58,609 nucleotides of DNA, from NCBI GenBank assembly GCA_927407015.1, contig CAKMJT010000033.1, forward strand, positions 1-58,609, read 5' to 3'. The position numbers and the translations under genes are program-made. This stretch comes from an uncultured Proteiniphilum sp. Its GTDB lineage: Bacteria > Bacteroidota > Bacteroidia > Bacteroidales > Dysgonomonadaceae. Shown one piece after another: positions 35,954 to 44,728 of the stretch. Each line of letters begins with the position of its first letter. Positions within the stretch are counted from its first letter, which is position 1. The notes under the pieces are model-generated. The model made no database searches. It had not been told where the DNA came from and saw nothing but the letters and a program-made list of their open reading frames with translations.

Positions 35954-37033
35954 CTATCCGCAGATCTCTTTGATAAACCGTTCTTCGGCCTGATGCACCC
36001 AGTCGCGGAAACGTTCATCCGGTGCATATTCGGGAATAAAGGCAATCAGCCTGTCCAGGTCGAACTTCTTCCCCGTAATGCCGGCACCTGACAGCGCCGC
36101 ATCATAGGCATTGAACTCCTGCTCCACATGGACGGGAATCATGAGTATGGGCTTCCCGTAATACAATGCCTCACAGACAGACTCAAAACCCGATGTGGTG
36201 GCATAGGCCATACATCCGGCCATGCTCTGCAGAAAACGCCGGTCGCTGAGCCGGGAAAGCGTGAAATGATCATCAATCTCCACGATCTCCGCCGCCTCTT
36301 TCTTATCCCAGAAAAACCGCAGCGGCACCTCGGGATGCTTTTTGTGCCAGTCCATGATCTCCTCAAAATAGCCGGCATTCAGCATGTAACCGTGGATATA
36401 GTCGCCCTGCACGGAGGGCACGTCAAACACCTCGGGCCGCAGCAGCGGGGGCACCGTGACAATCCTGCGTGATTCTGACCCGGGCATATCCCTGAAGGAG
36501 AGCGCCAGTATCCTGGAAGCCCTGTTGGAGGTGATCCGTGAAAGCATCCGCAGTAAATAATATTTCACATCCTGATCGGCAGTCGTCTTGTAGTTGGGAT
36601 TCATCAGCACGTACTGATGGGCGATGCTGATCATCTTCACCCCCATCTTCTTATCGAACTGATAGATGCCGTAAGCCATACCGGTGATCATCTCGTAGAA
36701 GTTGATCACCACGTCGGGCTTGTGCTCCCTGATCTTATGTTTGACCAGCAGCAGGCTCTTCCTGAAAATGTAGGGGCGGGAGGCGTTGTTGATGATACTG
36801 ATCAGGATATTGGGTCGTTTCTGTTTGTAGAAAGAGGTGAAGTTAGGGCTGCTGAATATAGAGACGGGAGCGTTGATCTTGTTGGAAAAAAAAACAGGTA
36901 TCTCTCTTGAGTCGCTCTTCCCCACGAGCACAGCCACCACCTCGTGACCGTGTTTACGAAGGATAGAAGCCAGTGAAAGCGCCTGTGTGTAGTGCCCTCT
37001 ACCCTCTCCCTGAACGGTGAACAAAAATCTCAC
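35954..37033 (-). CDS. Glycosyltransferase family protein (MurG-like fold)
   Basis: 359 residues. The N-terminal loop FTVQGEGRGHYTQALSLA is the typical start of GT-B enzymes of the Glyco_trans_1_3 type; the C-terminal nucleotide-sugar region includes CMAYATTSGFESVCEALYYG and PILMIPVHVEQEFNA. No membrane segment is seen; it probably works at the inner face of the membrane. Donor and acceptor are unknown. It converges with aroB and lies upstream on the same strand of nothing obvious; the dihydroorotase gene is 100 bp away on the same strand. Confidence 0.88.
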   Translation of the reverse strand: MRFLFTVQGEGRGHYTQALSLASILRKHGHEVVAVLVGKSDSREIPVFFSNKINAPVSIFSSPNFTSFYKQKRPNILISIINNASRPYIFRKSLLLVKHKIREHKPDVVINFYEMITGMAYGIYQFDKKMGVKMISIAHQYVLMNPNYKTTADQDVKYYLLRMLSRITSNRASRILALSFRDMPGSESRRIVTVPPLLRPEVFDVPSVQGDYIHGYMLNAGYFEEIMDWHKKHPEVPLRFFWDKKEAAEIVEIDDHFTLSRLSDRRFLQSMAGCMAYATTSGFESVCEALYYGKPILMIPVHVEQEFNAYDAALSGAGITGKKFDLDRLIAFIPEYAPDERFRDWVHQAEERFIKEICG

Positions 37034-37133
37034 TCCTGCAAGTTTTAGATGAATTCTGGCACAAAAGTATAAAAATTAAACCACAACCCCTCACAAACAG
37101 GGTTAACGAAAGCAAACAGCCACGGAAGAATCC

Positions 37134-38474
37134 TCACCGGTCAAACGTGAGGGCTTTCCCATAGAGATGATCGGTAATGACACCGTTGTCGAAAACAAGG
37201 TTACCGTTCACGAATGTTTTTTGTACGGCGCAGCTGAATGATTCTCCCTCGAAGGGCGACCAGCCGCACTTGTAAAGGATGTTTTCCGCGGTGACGGTAT
37301 AGGTGGCGGCGGGATCCACCAACACCAGATCGGCATAATAGCCCTCACGGATAAACCCTCTCTCCTTCACCCGGAACAAGCGGGCAGGGGCATGACACAT
37401 CTTCTCCACAACCAACTCGTTTGTATAAAGTCCTCTCTTTGCCAGTTCCAGCATCACCTGCAGTGAATGCTGCACCAGCGGCCCTCCCGATGCGGCCTGC
37501 AGTGCGCCGCCTTCCTTCTCGCTGAGGAGGTGAGGAGCATGGTCGGTGGCCACCACATCGAGCCTGCCGCTGCGGAGGGCCTCACGCAGTGCTTCACGGT
37601 CGTCCCTCGATTTGATGGCAGGGTTCCATTTGATGCGTGCACCCAGGCGCCCGTAATCTACGTCGGTGAACCACAGGTGATGCACACACACCTCTGTCGT
37701 GATTTTTTTCCCGTCGACCGGTCCGGGGCTGAACAGGGCCATCTCACGGGCGGTGGAGAGGTGCAGCACATGCAGGCGCGAACCGTATTGATCCGCCAGA
37801 GCGATGGCCTGTGCCGAGGAGCGGTAGCAGGCCTCGGCATCACGAATAAGTGGGTGGAGGCCGACCGGGATGTGCTCCCCGAACTCCTTCAGCACCCTGT
37901 CTTTGTTCGCCCTGATGATGTGCTCGTCCTCGCAATGGGTGGCTATTAGCGTATCCACCTCGGCAAAGATCTGTTGCAGCGCCCTTTCATTATCCACCAG
38001 CATATTCCCTGTGGAGGCACCCATGAAGACCTTCACACCGCAGACCTGTCTGTTGTCCACCTTTCTCAGCTCTTCGATATTGTCGTTGGTGGCTCCCAGA
38101 TAGAAAGAATAGTTGGCAGCCGATTTACCGGCGGCCATCTCCATCTTCTCCAGGAGCGCATCATGGGTGATGGTCTGCGGTTGTGTATTGGGCATCTCCA
38201 TATAGGAGGTGACGCCGCCGGCCACGGCCGCCCTGCTTTCCGTGAAGAGATCCCCCTTGTGCGTCAGCCCGGGGTCACGGAAATGTACCTGATCGTCGAT
38301 GACGCCCGGCAAGAGGTACAATCCGCGGGCATCGATCACCCGGCTGCAGGCACGGATGACTCCTTCGGGCACATCCTCCCTGAAGATGCGGGCGATTTTT
38401 TCACCCTCCAGCAGCAGTGACCCGGTAAAGGAACTGCCTTCGTTGATGATGGTGGCTTTGTGGATGAGTATCAT
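37134..38474 (-). CDS. pyrC: Dihydroorotase
   Basis: 446 residues, class I type. The metal-site opening reads IDDQVHFRDPGLTHKGD: the first His of the usual HxH is Gln62, a change shared (from recall) by the Porphyromonas gingivalis enzyme. The carboxylated lysine lies in CGVKVFMGASTGN; further ligands are in IATHCEDEH, LHVLHLSTA and VATDHAPH. It closes carbamoyl-aspartate to dihydroorotate in pyrimidine synthesis. It starts 5 bp after the stop of the polyprenol-phosphate sugar synthase gene and is co-transcribed with it. Confidence 0.93.
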   Translation of the reverse strand: MILIHKATIINEGSSFTGSLLLEGEKIARIFREDVPEGVIRACSRVIDARGLYLLPGVIDDQVHFRDPGLTHKGDLFTESRAAVAGGVTSYMEMPNTQPQTITHDALLEKMEMAAGKSAANYSFYLGATNDNIEELRKVDNRQVCGVKVFMGASTGNMLVDNERALQQIFAEVDTLIATHCEDEHIIRANKDRVLKEFGEHIPVGLHPLIRDAEACYRSSAQAIALADQYGSRLHVLHLSTAREMALFSPGPVDGKKITTEVCVHHLWFTDVDYGRLGARIKWNPAIKSRDDREALREALRSGRLDVVATDHAPHLLSEKEGGALQAASGGPLVQHSLQVMLELAKRGLYTNELVVEKMCHAPARLFRVKERGFIREGYYADLVLVDPAATYTVTAENILYKCGWSPFEGESFSCAVQKTFVNGNLVFDNGVITDHLYGKALTFDR

Positions 38475-38479
38475 GGCGC

Positions 38480-39232
38480 TTACTGTATTAGTTGCTGACG
38501 GGGTTTAATTCTTCCGGTCATTCTTCTCCAGCGCAGGCTGATGACGCCAAAGAAAGCCTCACCAAAGATGCTCGAGTTCATTTTCGAGGTACCCAGTTGC
38601 CTGTTGACAAAGATGACCGATACCTCTTTGATGTGGAACCCGAGGACATACGCACTGTATTTCATCTCAATCTGAAACGCATAGCCCTTGAATCTGATAT
38701 GATCCAGATCGATGGTCTCCAGCACCTTTCGCCGGTAGCAGACAAATCCTGCCGTCGTGTCCTTGATGTCCAGTCCCGTCACAAAACGTACGTATTTCGA
38801 GGCAAAGAAAGACATCAACACGCGTCCCATCGGCCAGTTTACCACATTCACCCCGGTGGAGTAACGGGAACCGACGGATACATCGTAACCATCTTCATGA
38901 CAGGCCAGGTACAGACGGGGAAGGTCGTCGGGATTATGGGAGAAATCGGCATCCATCTCAAAGACATAGTCGTAGGAGCGTGCCAGCGCCCATTTGAACC
39001 CGTGGATATAGGCTGTTCCCAGTCCCAGCTTCCCTTTTCTCTCCTCGATGAATAAACGGTCATTAAACTCATCCGCTTTCAACCGGTGTACGATGGAGGC
39101 AGTGCCGTCAGGTGAGCCATCGTCAATCACCAGTATGTGGAATTCTTTCTCCAGTGAGAAGACTGTCCGGATGATGTGCTCAATGTTCTCTTTCTCGTTA
39201 AAGGTTGGTATAATTACGATGCTGTCTGACAT
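38480..39232 (-). CDS. Polyprenol monophosphomannose synthase-like GT2 glycosyltransferase
   Basis: 250 residues. GT2 motifs of the dolichol-phosphate mannose synthase class: IIPTFNEKENIEHII, LVIDDGSPDGTASIV, FEMDADFSHNPDDLPRL and DTTAGFVCYRRKVLETI. It lacks a C-terminal membrane domain, so it is a soluble or peripheral enzyme loading a sugar, often mannose, onto a polyprenyl phosphate. First gene of a two-gene operon with dihydroorotase; the same pairing is common in Bacteroidales. Confidence 0.92.
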   Translation of the reverse strand: MSDSIVIIPTFNEKENIEHIIRTVFSLEKEFHILVIDDGSPDGTASIVHRLKADEFNDRLFIEERKGKLGLGTAYIHGFKWALARSYDYVFEMDADFSHNPDDLPRLYLACHEDGYDVSVGSRYSTGVNVVNWPMGRVLMSFFASKYVRFVTGLDIKDTTAGFVCYRRKVLETIDLDHIRFKGYAFQIEMKYSAYVLGFHIKEVSVIFVNRQLGTSKMNSSIFGEAFFGVISLRWRRMTGRIKPRQQLIQ

Positions 39233-39295
39233 ACAGGTGAAATTTGGTTCAAATGTACAGTTTTTAGTGCATAAATGAAAAAGTTTGCAGAATAT

Positions 39296-39326
39296 TTTGT
39301 TTTTCCGGATTTAATCCTTATCTTTG
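39296..39326 (+). promoter_or_regulatory. Promoter of the initiator tRNA
   Basis: TTTG at 39296 and TATCTTTG at 39319, spacer 19 bp: a full match to the Bacteroidetes -33/-7 consensus, ending 24 bp before the tRNA. Confidence 0.85.
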
Positions 39327-39350
39327 CACTCCCATTAAGGGAAACCATAT

Positions 39351-39426
<76 letters not shown>

Positions 39427-39430
39427 TCGA

Positions 39431-39460
39431 AAAGGAAAGTGTAACCGCTTTCCTTTTTTT
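39431..39460 (+). terminator. Intrinsic terminator of the tRNA
   Basis: Stem AAAGGAAAG / CTTTCCTTT, 7-nt loop, then a T-run, starting 4 bp after the CCA. From here to about 39700 I see no gene or further structure. Confidence 0.9.
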
Positions 39461-39723
39461 ATGCCCGACACGCAGCACTTCGTTGTTACCGGCCCCCATG
39501 GCCGGATGATCCGCATCCCTGCCGCCTTGTCTTCCTTCGCCGCGTACACAAAAAGAGGCATCGTTGATCAGACAGAAAACAGTGCTTCACTGCTGTGATG
39601 CCGGCTAAAAAAGATAAAAATGAAGCTAATAATTCCCCAAATATACGAATTAACACTAAAAAAGAGCGGTAAAGAGAATTTTTTTCTTTTTATTTGCAGA
39701 TGGAATTTCAAAATCAGGGGGAG

Positions 39724-40194
39724 ATGAGAAGAATCGTCATTCTGCTTATCGCACTTATGATAAGCACATTCACATCATTCAACTATTCCCAGCAGACAGG
39801 GAAAGCCTCTTATTATGCCCATCGGTTACAGGGCAGAAACATGTCCAGCGGCATCCCCTATCACAGGGACAGTCTCACCTGTGCCCACCGCACGCTCCCC
39901 TTCGGGACGCTGCTGGAGGTGAGGAATCCGAAAAACAACAAACGGGTGGTGGTGAAAGTCACCGACCGGGGCCCGTTCATCAAAAGCCGCATCATCGACC
40001 TCTCCTACGCAGCTGCGAAAGAGCTGGATATCGTGGGTCATGGCGTGGCTCAGGTAGAGGTCAGGGAGTGGTTGTTCCGGCCATTTATCCCGCTGCTGCT
40101 GCCCTTCGACCGCTACGGGTTGTTTATACCCGTCCGGAGCACTGAAGAGATCCGTAAAAGCCTGAAGGTAGACAAAGAAAAAGTGCTGAAATAA
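39724..40194 (+). CDS. RlpA-like double-psi beta-barrel protein
   Basis: About 156 residues from the ATG at 39724, which has a GGGGGAG site before it and opens a signal peptide (MRRIVILLIALMISTFTS). An ATG at 39700 would add eight residues. The double-psi barrel is plain: GKASYYAHRLQGRNMSSG, CAHRTLPFGTLLEVRN, VVVKVTDRGPF, RIIDLSYAAAKEL. RlpA proteins are septal-ring lytic transglycosylases or binding proteins acting on denuded glycans. No SPOR domain is present, as is usual in short Bacteroidetes forms. Confidence 0.9.
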   Translation: MRRIVILLIALMISTFTSFNYSQQTGKASYYAHRLQGRNMSSGIPYHRDSLTCAHRTLPFGTLLEVRNPKNNKRVVVKVTDRGPFIKSRIIDLSYAAAKELDIVGHGVAQVEVREWLFRPFIPLLLPFDRYGLFIPVRSTEEIRKSLKVDKEKVLK

Positions 40195-40305
40195 ACCTTT
40201 CGGCTTATTCCGGCACTTTCTTTTCTTTCATGTAACGATGACCTACAGCATCACCTTCGGCAGTCTCGTTAACATCTCATTGATCATCATTCAGTCAACG
40301 ATAGC

Positions 40306-42603
40306 TTACTGATTTTTGTTCGAGAATGAATAGGGGAAATCCGATGGCTGCGTCCCTCTCTTCCTGTTCGGTGTCTCAGACATGGAGAAGTCGATTTTGG
40401 CCCCTTTCATCAGGTCGGCATGGGTGAGATAGTTCTTCGGATAACTTTTCCCGTTCAGCCGGATATCAGACACATACCTTGTCTCGTAGGTATTGTCCGG
40501 CGCATTGATCTCCACCTTTTTCCCGTTCTCGAGATGGATGGTCATCTTGTTGAACAGGGGTGAGCCAATCACATACTCGTTGCTGCCGGGGCAGACAGGG
40601 TAGAAGCCGAGTGCCGAGAAGACGTACCAGGCCGATGTCTGTCCGTTGTCCTCATCGCCGCAGTATCCGTCAGGCTTATAGCTGTAGAGCTTGTCCATCA
40701 CCTCACGCACATGGTACTGTGCTTTCCAGGGCTCTCCGGCATAATTATAGAGATAGATCATGTGCTGGATAGGCTGGTTGCCGTGAGCATACTGACCCAT
40801 GTTCATGATCTGCATCTCACGGATCTCATGAATGACCCCGCCGTAGTAGCTGTCATCGAAAACAGGAGGCATGATGAACACCGAGTCGAGCATGCCCGTA
40901 AACGCTTTCCTGCCGCCCATCAGATCAATCAATCCCTGAGGGTCGTGGAAGACCGACCAGGTGTAGTGCCAGCTGTTGCCTTCAGTGAAGGCATCGCCCC
41001 ATTTTGTGGGACTAAAAGGCGACTGGAAGGAGCCGTCCTTGTTACGTCCGCGCATCAGCTTGTATTCCTTCGAATAGAGATTGCGGTAGTTCTGGCTCCG
41101 TTTGGCGAAGAGGTCTATCTCCGCCTTCGGACGTTTCAGTTCTTTAGCCAGCCGGTAGATGGTCCAGTCGGCATAGGCATACTCCAGCGTCCGGGCAGCA
41201 TTCTCTCTGATCTTCACATCGTAGGGGACATATCCCAGCGTGTTGTAGTACTCATGTCCGAGGCGGCCCGTGGAGGATACCTTCGGATGCACGTTCTTGG
41301 TGCCGTGCAGCATCGCCTCGTAGAGTGTCCCGATGTCGTAGCCGCGGAGCCCTTTCAGGTAGGCATCTGCCACCACCGAGGCCGAGTTGTTGCCGATCAT
41401 GATACCTCGGTGGCCGGGGCTGGCCCACTCGGGGAGGAAGCCGCTCTCCTTGTAGGTGTTGACCAATCCCTCCTGTATCTCTTTGTTCACCGAGGGGTAG
41501 AGCAGGTTCAGCAGGGGGAAGAGGGCACGGAACGTGTCCCAGAAGCCGGTATCGGTGTACATGTAGCCGGGGAGCACCTGCCCGTTGTAGGGGCTGTAAT
41601 GAAGCACCTTGCCGGCGGCATCGATCTCATGGAATTTGCGGGGGAAGAGCGTCGAGCGATAGAGTGTGGAGTAGAAGGTACGTTTCTGGTCCAGGTCTCC
41701 CCCTTCCACTTCCACCTTAGCGAGTACCTCGTTCCAGGCCTTGCGCCCGTCCTGTTTCACCGTTTCAAAATCCTTGCCGGCCACCTCTTTCAGGTTCTGC
41801 CATGCCTGGTCGTAGCTGATGAAGGAGGAGGCTACACGCGCAACCACCTTCTCTCCTCTTTGTGTGGAGAAGCCGATAAAGGCACCGGTGTGTTTGGACT
41901 CCGCTTTAGTCTCATTGTTTACAATCACGCCGTCATTCACCACATGCTTCACAGCAAAGGGTTTGTCGAAGACGATCACGAAGTAGTTCCTGAAGTTCTC
42001 CGGGACGCCGCCGCTGTTGCGGGTGGTATAGCCGATGATGGCATTCTTTGCGGGCAGGATCTCCACAGCGGAGCCTTTGTCGAACGCATCCACCAGCACA
42101 TAGGCCTTGTCGGTCCCGGGGAAGGTAAAGCGAAAGACGGCCGCCCGTTCGGTAGGTGTGATCTCGGTGGTGATATCATAATCCGCCAGATAGGCACTGT
42201 AATAATAGGGCCTGGCCACCTCAGCCTTGCGTGAGAACCAGCTGGCCCTCTTCTCCTGGTCAAACTCCATCCGGTCCACCATCGGCATGATGGCAAACTG
42301 GCCGTAATCGTTCATCCAGGGGCTGGGCTGGTGTGTCTGCTTGAATCCGTTCAGCTTATTGTCAGTATAGGCATACTGCCAGCCGTCACCGATCTTCCGT
42401 GTTTGTGGTGTCCAGAAATTCATCCCCCAGGGCAGTGCGATAGCCGGGTAGGTGTTGCCGTTGGACAGGGCGAACTCCGACTGTGTACCCATCAGTATAT
42501 TGACATAATCCACCGGGTCGGTCAGTGACTGTGCCGCCGCTGTGCCGGCATGCATGAGTGACAGCAGTACGGGCACTGCCGCAGATAAAAATATTCTCTT
42601 CAT
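40306..42603 (-). CDS. GH92 family alpha-mannosidase
   Basis: 765 residues with signal peptide (MKRIFLSAAVPVLLSLMHAG...AQ). GH92 markers: DYVNILMGTQSEFALSNGNT, TYPAIALPWGMNFWTPQT, the catalytic-domain segments GFWDTFRALFPLL and PEWASPGHRGIMIGNNSA, and YCGDEDNGQTSAWYVFSALG. GH92 enzymes are calcium-dependent inverting exo-alpha-mannosidases acting on N-glycans and mannans. It lies 15 bp after the GH125 gene in one operon. Exported to the periplasm or beyond. Confidence 0.95.
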   Translation of the reverse strand: MKRIFLSAAVPVLLSLMHAGTAAAQSLTDPVDYVNILMGTQSEFALSNGNTYPAIALPWGMNFWTPQTRKIGDGWQYAYTDNKLNGFKQTHQPSPWMNDYGQFAIMPMVDRMEFDQEKRASWFSRKAEVARPYYYSAYLADYDITTEITPTERAAVFRFTFPGTDKAYVLVDAFDKGSAVEILPAKNAIIGYTTRNSGGVPENFRNYFVIVFDKPFAVKHVVNDGVIVNNETKAESKHTGAFIGFSTQRGEKVVARVASSFISYDQAWQNLKEVAGKDFETVKQDGRKAWNEVLAKVEVEGGDLDQKRTFYSTLYRSTLFPRKFHEIDAAGKVLHYSPYNGQVLPGYMYTDTGFWDTFRALFPLLNLLYPSVNKEIQEGLVNTYKESGFLPEWASPGHRGIMIGNNSASVVADAYLKGLRGYDIGTLYEAMLHGTKNVHPKVSSTGRLGHEYYNTLGYVPYDVKIRENAARTLEYAYADWTIYRLAKELKRPKAEIDLFAKRSQNYRNLYSKEYKLMRGRNKDGSFQSPFSPTKWGDAFTEGNSWHYTWSVFHDPQGLIDLMGGRKAFTGMLDSVFIMPPVFDDSYYGGVIHEIREMQIMNMGQYAHGNQPIQHMIYLYNYAGEPWKAQYHVREVMDKLYSYKPDGYCGDEDNGQTSAWYVFSALGFYPVCPGSNEYVIGSPLFNKMTIHLENGKKVEINAPDNTYETRYVSDIRLNGKSYPKNYLTHADLMKGAKIDFSMSETPNRKRGTQPSDFPYSFSNKNQ

Positions 42604-42618
42604 TTTTTTGATTGTTTT

Positions 42619-44085
42619 TTACAGGCTGTTCAACAGATCAATCTTTCCTTTCGCTTCGAGGGCCACGATGAGTTCACCAAACAGGGTGTTCACCCAGGCA
42701 AACCATTTCCTGGTGAATTTGGAAGGGTCATCCTTATGAAACGACTCGTGCATGAAGCCGGTCTCCGCATCCGTGTTGCGGAGCATGCGGATGCAATGCC
42801 TGATCTCCTCGTCGCTGGTGCTGGTCTGGGCGCGCATGATGATGCTCATCGGCCAGATCATGTCATATCCGATGTGCGGGCCGCCGATACCCTCTCCGGC
42901 AGAGCCTTTGAAGAAGTAGGGGTTATCACCGCTCAGCACCAGCTTACGGGTGTTCTGATATACCTCGTCGTTCAGATCGATCGAATCCAGGTAAGGCAAT
43001 GCCAGCAGGCTGGGCACGTTGGCATCATCCATGAAGTAGGCGTTGCCGAAGCCATCCACCTCAAAGGCATACACCTTGCCGTAAGTAGGATGTTCCACCA
43101 CCGCATACTTCGCGATGGCATCGCTCACCTCCGCGGCGAGGGCCCTGCCGGCAGCGGCCAGTGCGCTGTCCTTCGTCACCTTCTCCGAGATCTCTGCCAG
43201 CTGTCGCAGTGAGGTCACGGCAAACAGGTTGGAGGGGACCAGGAAACCGAAGGTGGAGGCATCGTCGGAGGGGCGGAAGGAGGAGACGATCAGCCCCACG
43301 GGGTTCACGGGGTTACCGTAGCCGTCGTTGTTCAGCGTATCGAGCTGTCGTTCAGTCTTCCGCTGGAACTTATAGGGCCCGGTACCCTCTTTGCGCTGTT
43401 GTTCCCTGAATGTCTTCAGCACCAGCTGCATCGCCTTCTTCCAGTCGGCGTCGAAAACAGAGGTGTCCCCGGTCGTCTTCCAGTAGTTATAGGCCAGACG
43501 GATGGGGTAGCACAGCGAGTCGATCTCCCACTTGCGTTCATGGAGCATGGGGTTCATGTCTGTGTTGTCACTCATCCAATCGCCTTCGGGCTTGGGATCG
43601 TGGTTGAATGCGTTGGCATAGGGATCGATCAGGATGCATTGCGTTTGACGGTTGATCACGCCGGCGATCATCTTCTTCAGTGCCGCATCGGTCTTGGTGA
43701 GCGGCAGATAGGGCCACACCTGTGCCGACGAGTCGCGAAGCCACATGGCATCGATATCGCCGGTGATCACGAATGTGTCGGGCCTGCCGTTCTTCGTGCC
43801 GTAGAACACCGTGGTATCGAGCGTGTTGGGGAAGCAATTTTCAAACATCCATGCCAGTTTGGGATCCCTGATCCTGGCTTTCACTCTGGCGATGGTTTTC
43901 TCCACGGCGGCCGATTGAAAACGGCGGCTGGCCACGGCGGGGCGTTTGGACACGAATCGGGGTCTCTGTGCTGTGCGGGTAACAGATGCAGCAGCCCGGG
44001 AGGGATGGACGGCAAGGGCGGTCAATGCTAAGGTAGTCTTCTTAATAAAATTTCTACGTGTAGTCATATGGTTTAATTTCATCAA
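42619..44085 (-). CDS. GH125 family exo-alpha-1,6-mannosidase
   Basis: 488 residues; the start may be the ATG at 44067 (MTTRRNFIKKTTLALTALA), which begins with a twin-arginine-like signal. GH125 (former DUF1237) markers: FVITGDIDAMWLRDSSAQ, QCILIDPYANAFN, MHERKWEIDSLCYPIRLAY, MDDANVPSLLALPYL, GGPHIGYDMIWPMSIIM and TGFMHESFHKDDP. The family removes alpha-1,6-linked mannose. With GH92 downstream it makes a small mannan or high-mannose-glycan trimming pair. No SusCD or surface endo-enzyme is beside it. Confidence 0.94.
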   Translation of the reverse strand: MMKLNHMTTRRNFIKKTTLALTALAVHPSRAAASVTRTAQRPRFVSKRPAVASRRFQSAAVEKTIARVKARIRDPKLAWMFENCFPNTLDTTVFYGTKNGRPDTFVITGDIDAMWLRDSSAQVWPYLPLTKTDAALKKMIAGVINRQTQCILIDPYANAFNHDPKPEGDWMSDNTDMNPMLHERKWEIDSLCYPIRLAYNYWKTTGDTSVFDADWKKAMQLVLKTFREQQRKEGTGPYKFQRKTERQLDTLNNDGYGNPVNPVGLIVSSFRPSDDASTFGFLVPSNLFAVTSLRQLAEISEKVTKDSALAAAGRALAAEVSDAIAKYAVVEHPTYGKVYAFEVDGFGNAYFMDDANVPSLLALPYLDSIDLNDEVYQNTRKLVLSGDNPYFFKGSAGEGIGGPHIGYDMIWPMSIIMRAQTSTSDEEIRHCIRMLRNTDAETGFMHESFHKDDPSKFTRKWFAWVNTLFGELIVALEAKGKIDLLNSL

Positions 44086-44153
44086 TAGAACGACGCAAGG
44101 TGCGTTGAACGAATCCTATCAACGGTTAATATAAATCGGTCTTTACTGGATTA

Positions 44154-44636
44154 TTATTCTGCCGTGAGAAAAGAGGAGAAATTGATCGGCAGCTTTTTAC
44201 GAAAGGCATCCTTGAAACACATCAGCGTCTCCGTCCGCGATAAGCCGAGCGGCTGCAGTTCAGAGTGAATGATGCGCAACAGGTCCTTGTTGTTTTTGGC
44301 ATATACCTTGATCAGCAGATCATATTGTCCCGTGGTATAATAACATTCCACCACCTCGGGTATTTTCTCCAGCTCCTGCACGACATAATCGAATGTAGAG
44401 GGCGATGTGAGAAAGATGCCCACGAAGGCACAGGTGTCATAGCCTATTTTTTCCGAGTCCACGATAAACTCCGAGCCTTTCACCACTCCTAGGGCTGTAA
44501 GCTTCTGCACCCGCTGGTGAATAGCCGCTCCCGACACGCCGCATTCACGGGCCACTTCCAGAAAAGGGATGCGGGCGTTATCCACGATCAGCTTCAGGAT
44601 CTTCTCATCTAATTCATCTAATTCATGTTGTGCCAT
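44154..44636 (-). CDS. Lrp/AsnC-family transcriptional regulator
   Basis: 160 residues. N-terminal HTH (LDEKILKLIVDNARIPFLEV, CGVSGAAIHQRVQKLTALGV) and C-terminal RAM/ACT-like ligand domain (CAFVGIFLTSPSTFDYVVQE, VVECYYTTGQYDLLIKVYAK). Such proteins sense amino acids and form octamers. It lies 68 bp upstream of the mannosidase operon on the same strand and 92 bp downstream of the M20 gene, so its target is not obvious; it may regulate amino-acid genes elsewhere. Confidence 0.93.
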   Translation of the reverse strand: MAQHELDELDEKILKLIVDNARIPFLEVARECGVSGAAIHQRVQKLTALGVVKGSEFIVDSEKIGYDTCAFVGIFLTSPSTFDYVVQELEKIPEVVECYYTTGQYDLLIKVYAKNNKDLLRIIHSELQPLGLSRTETLMCFKDAFRKKLPINFSSFLTAE

Positions 44637-44728
44637 AGATCTGTTTTAATTTGTTAGAAAAAGGGAATGTTTTGTGCAAAATTAGTACAAAAGATTGTCT
44701 TCTCCTCACCCATGACGATAAATCACCC

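Noticed and set aside
37134..38474. Inactive dihydroorotase because the first metal His is Gln
   Set aside because: The same Gln occurs, from recall, in the Bacteroidales enzyme type; all other ligands are intact.
40711..42234. 507-codon open frame on the plus strand
   Set aside because: It is the complement of the GH92 gene, whose domains and signal peptide are unmistakable; the antisense translation has no recognisable motif.
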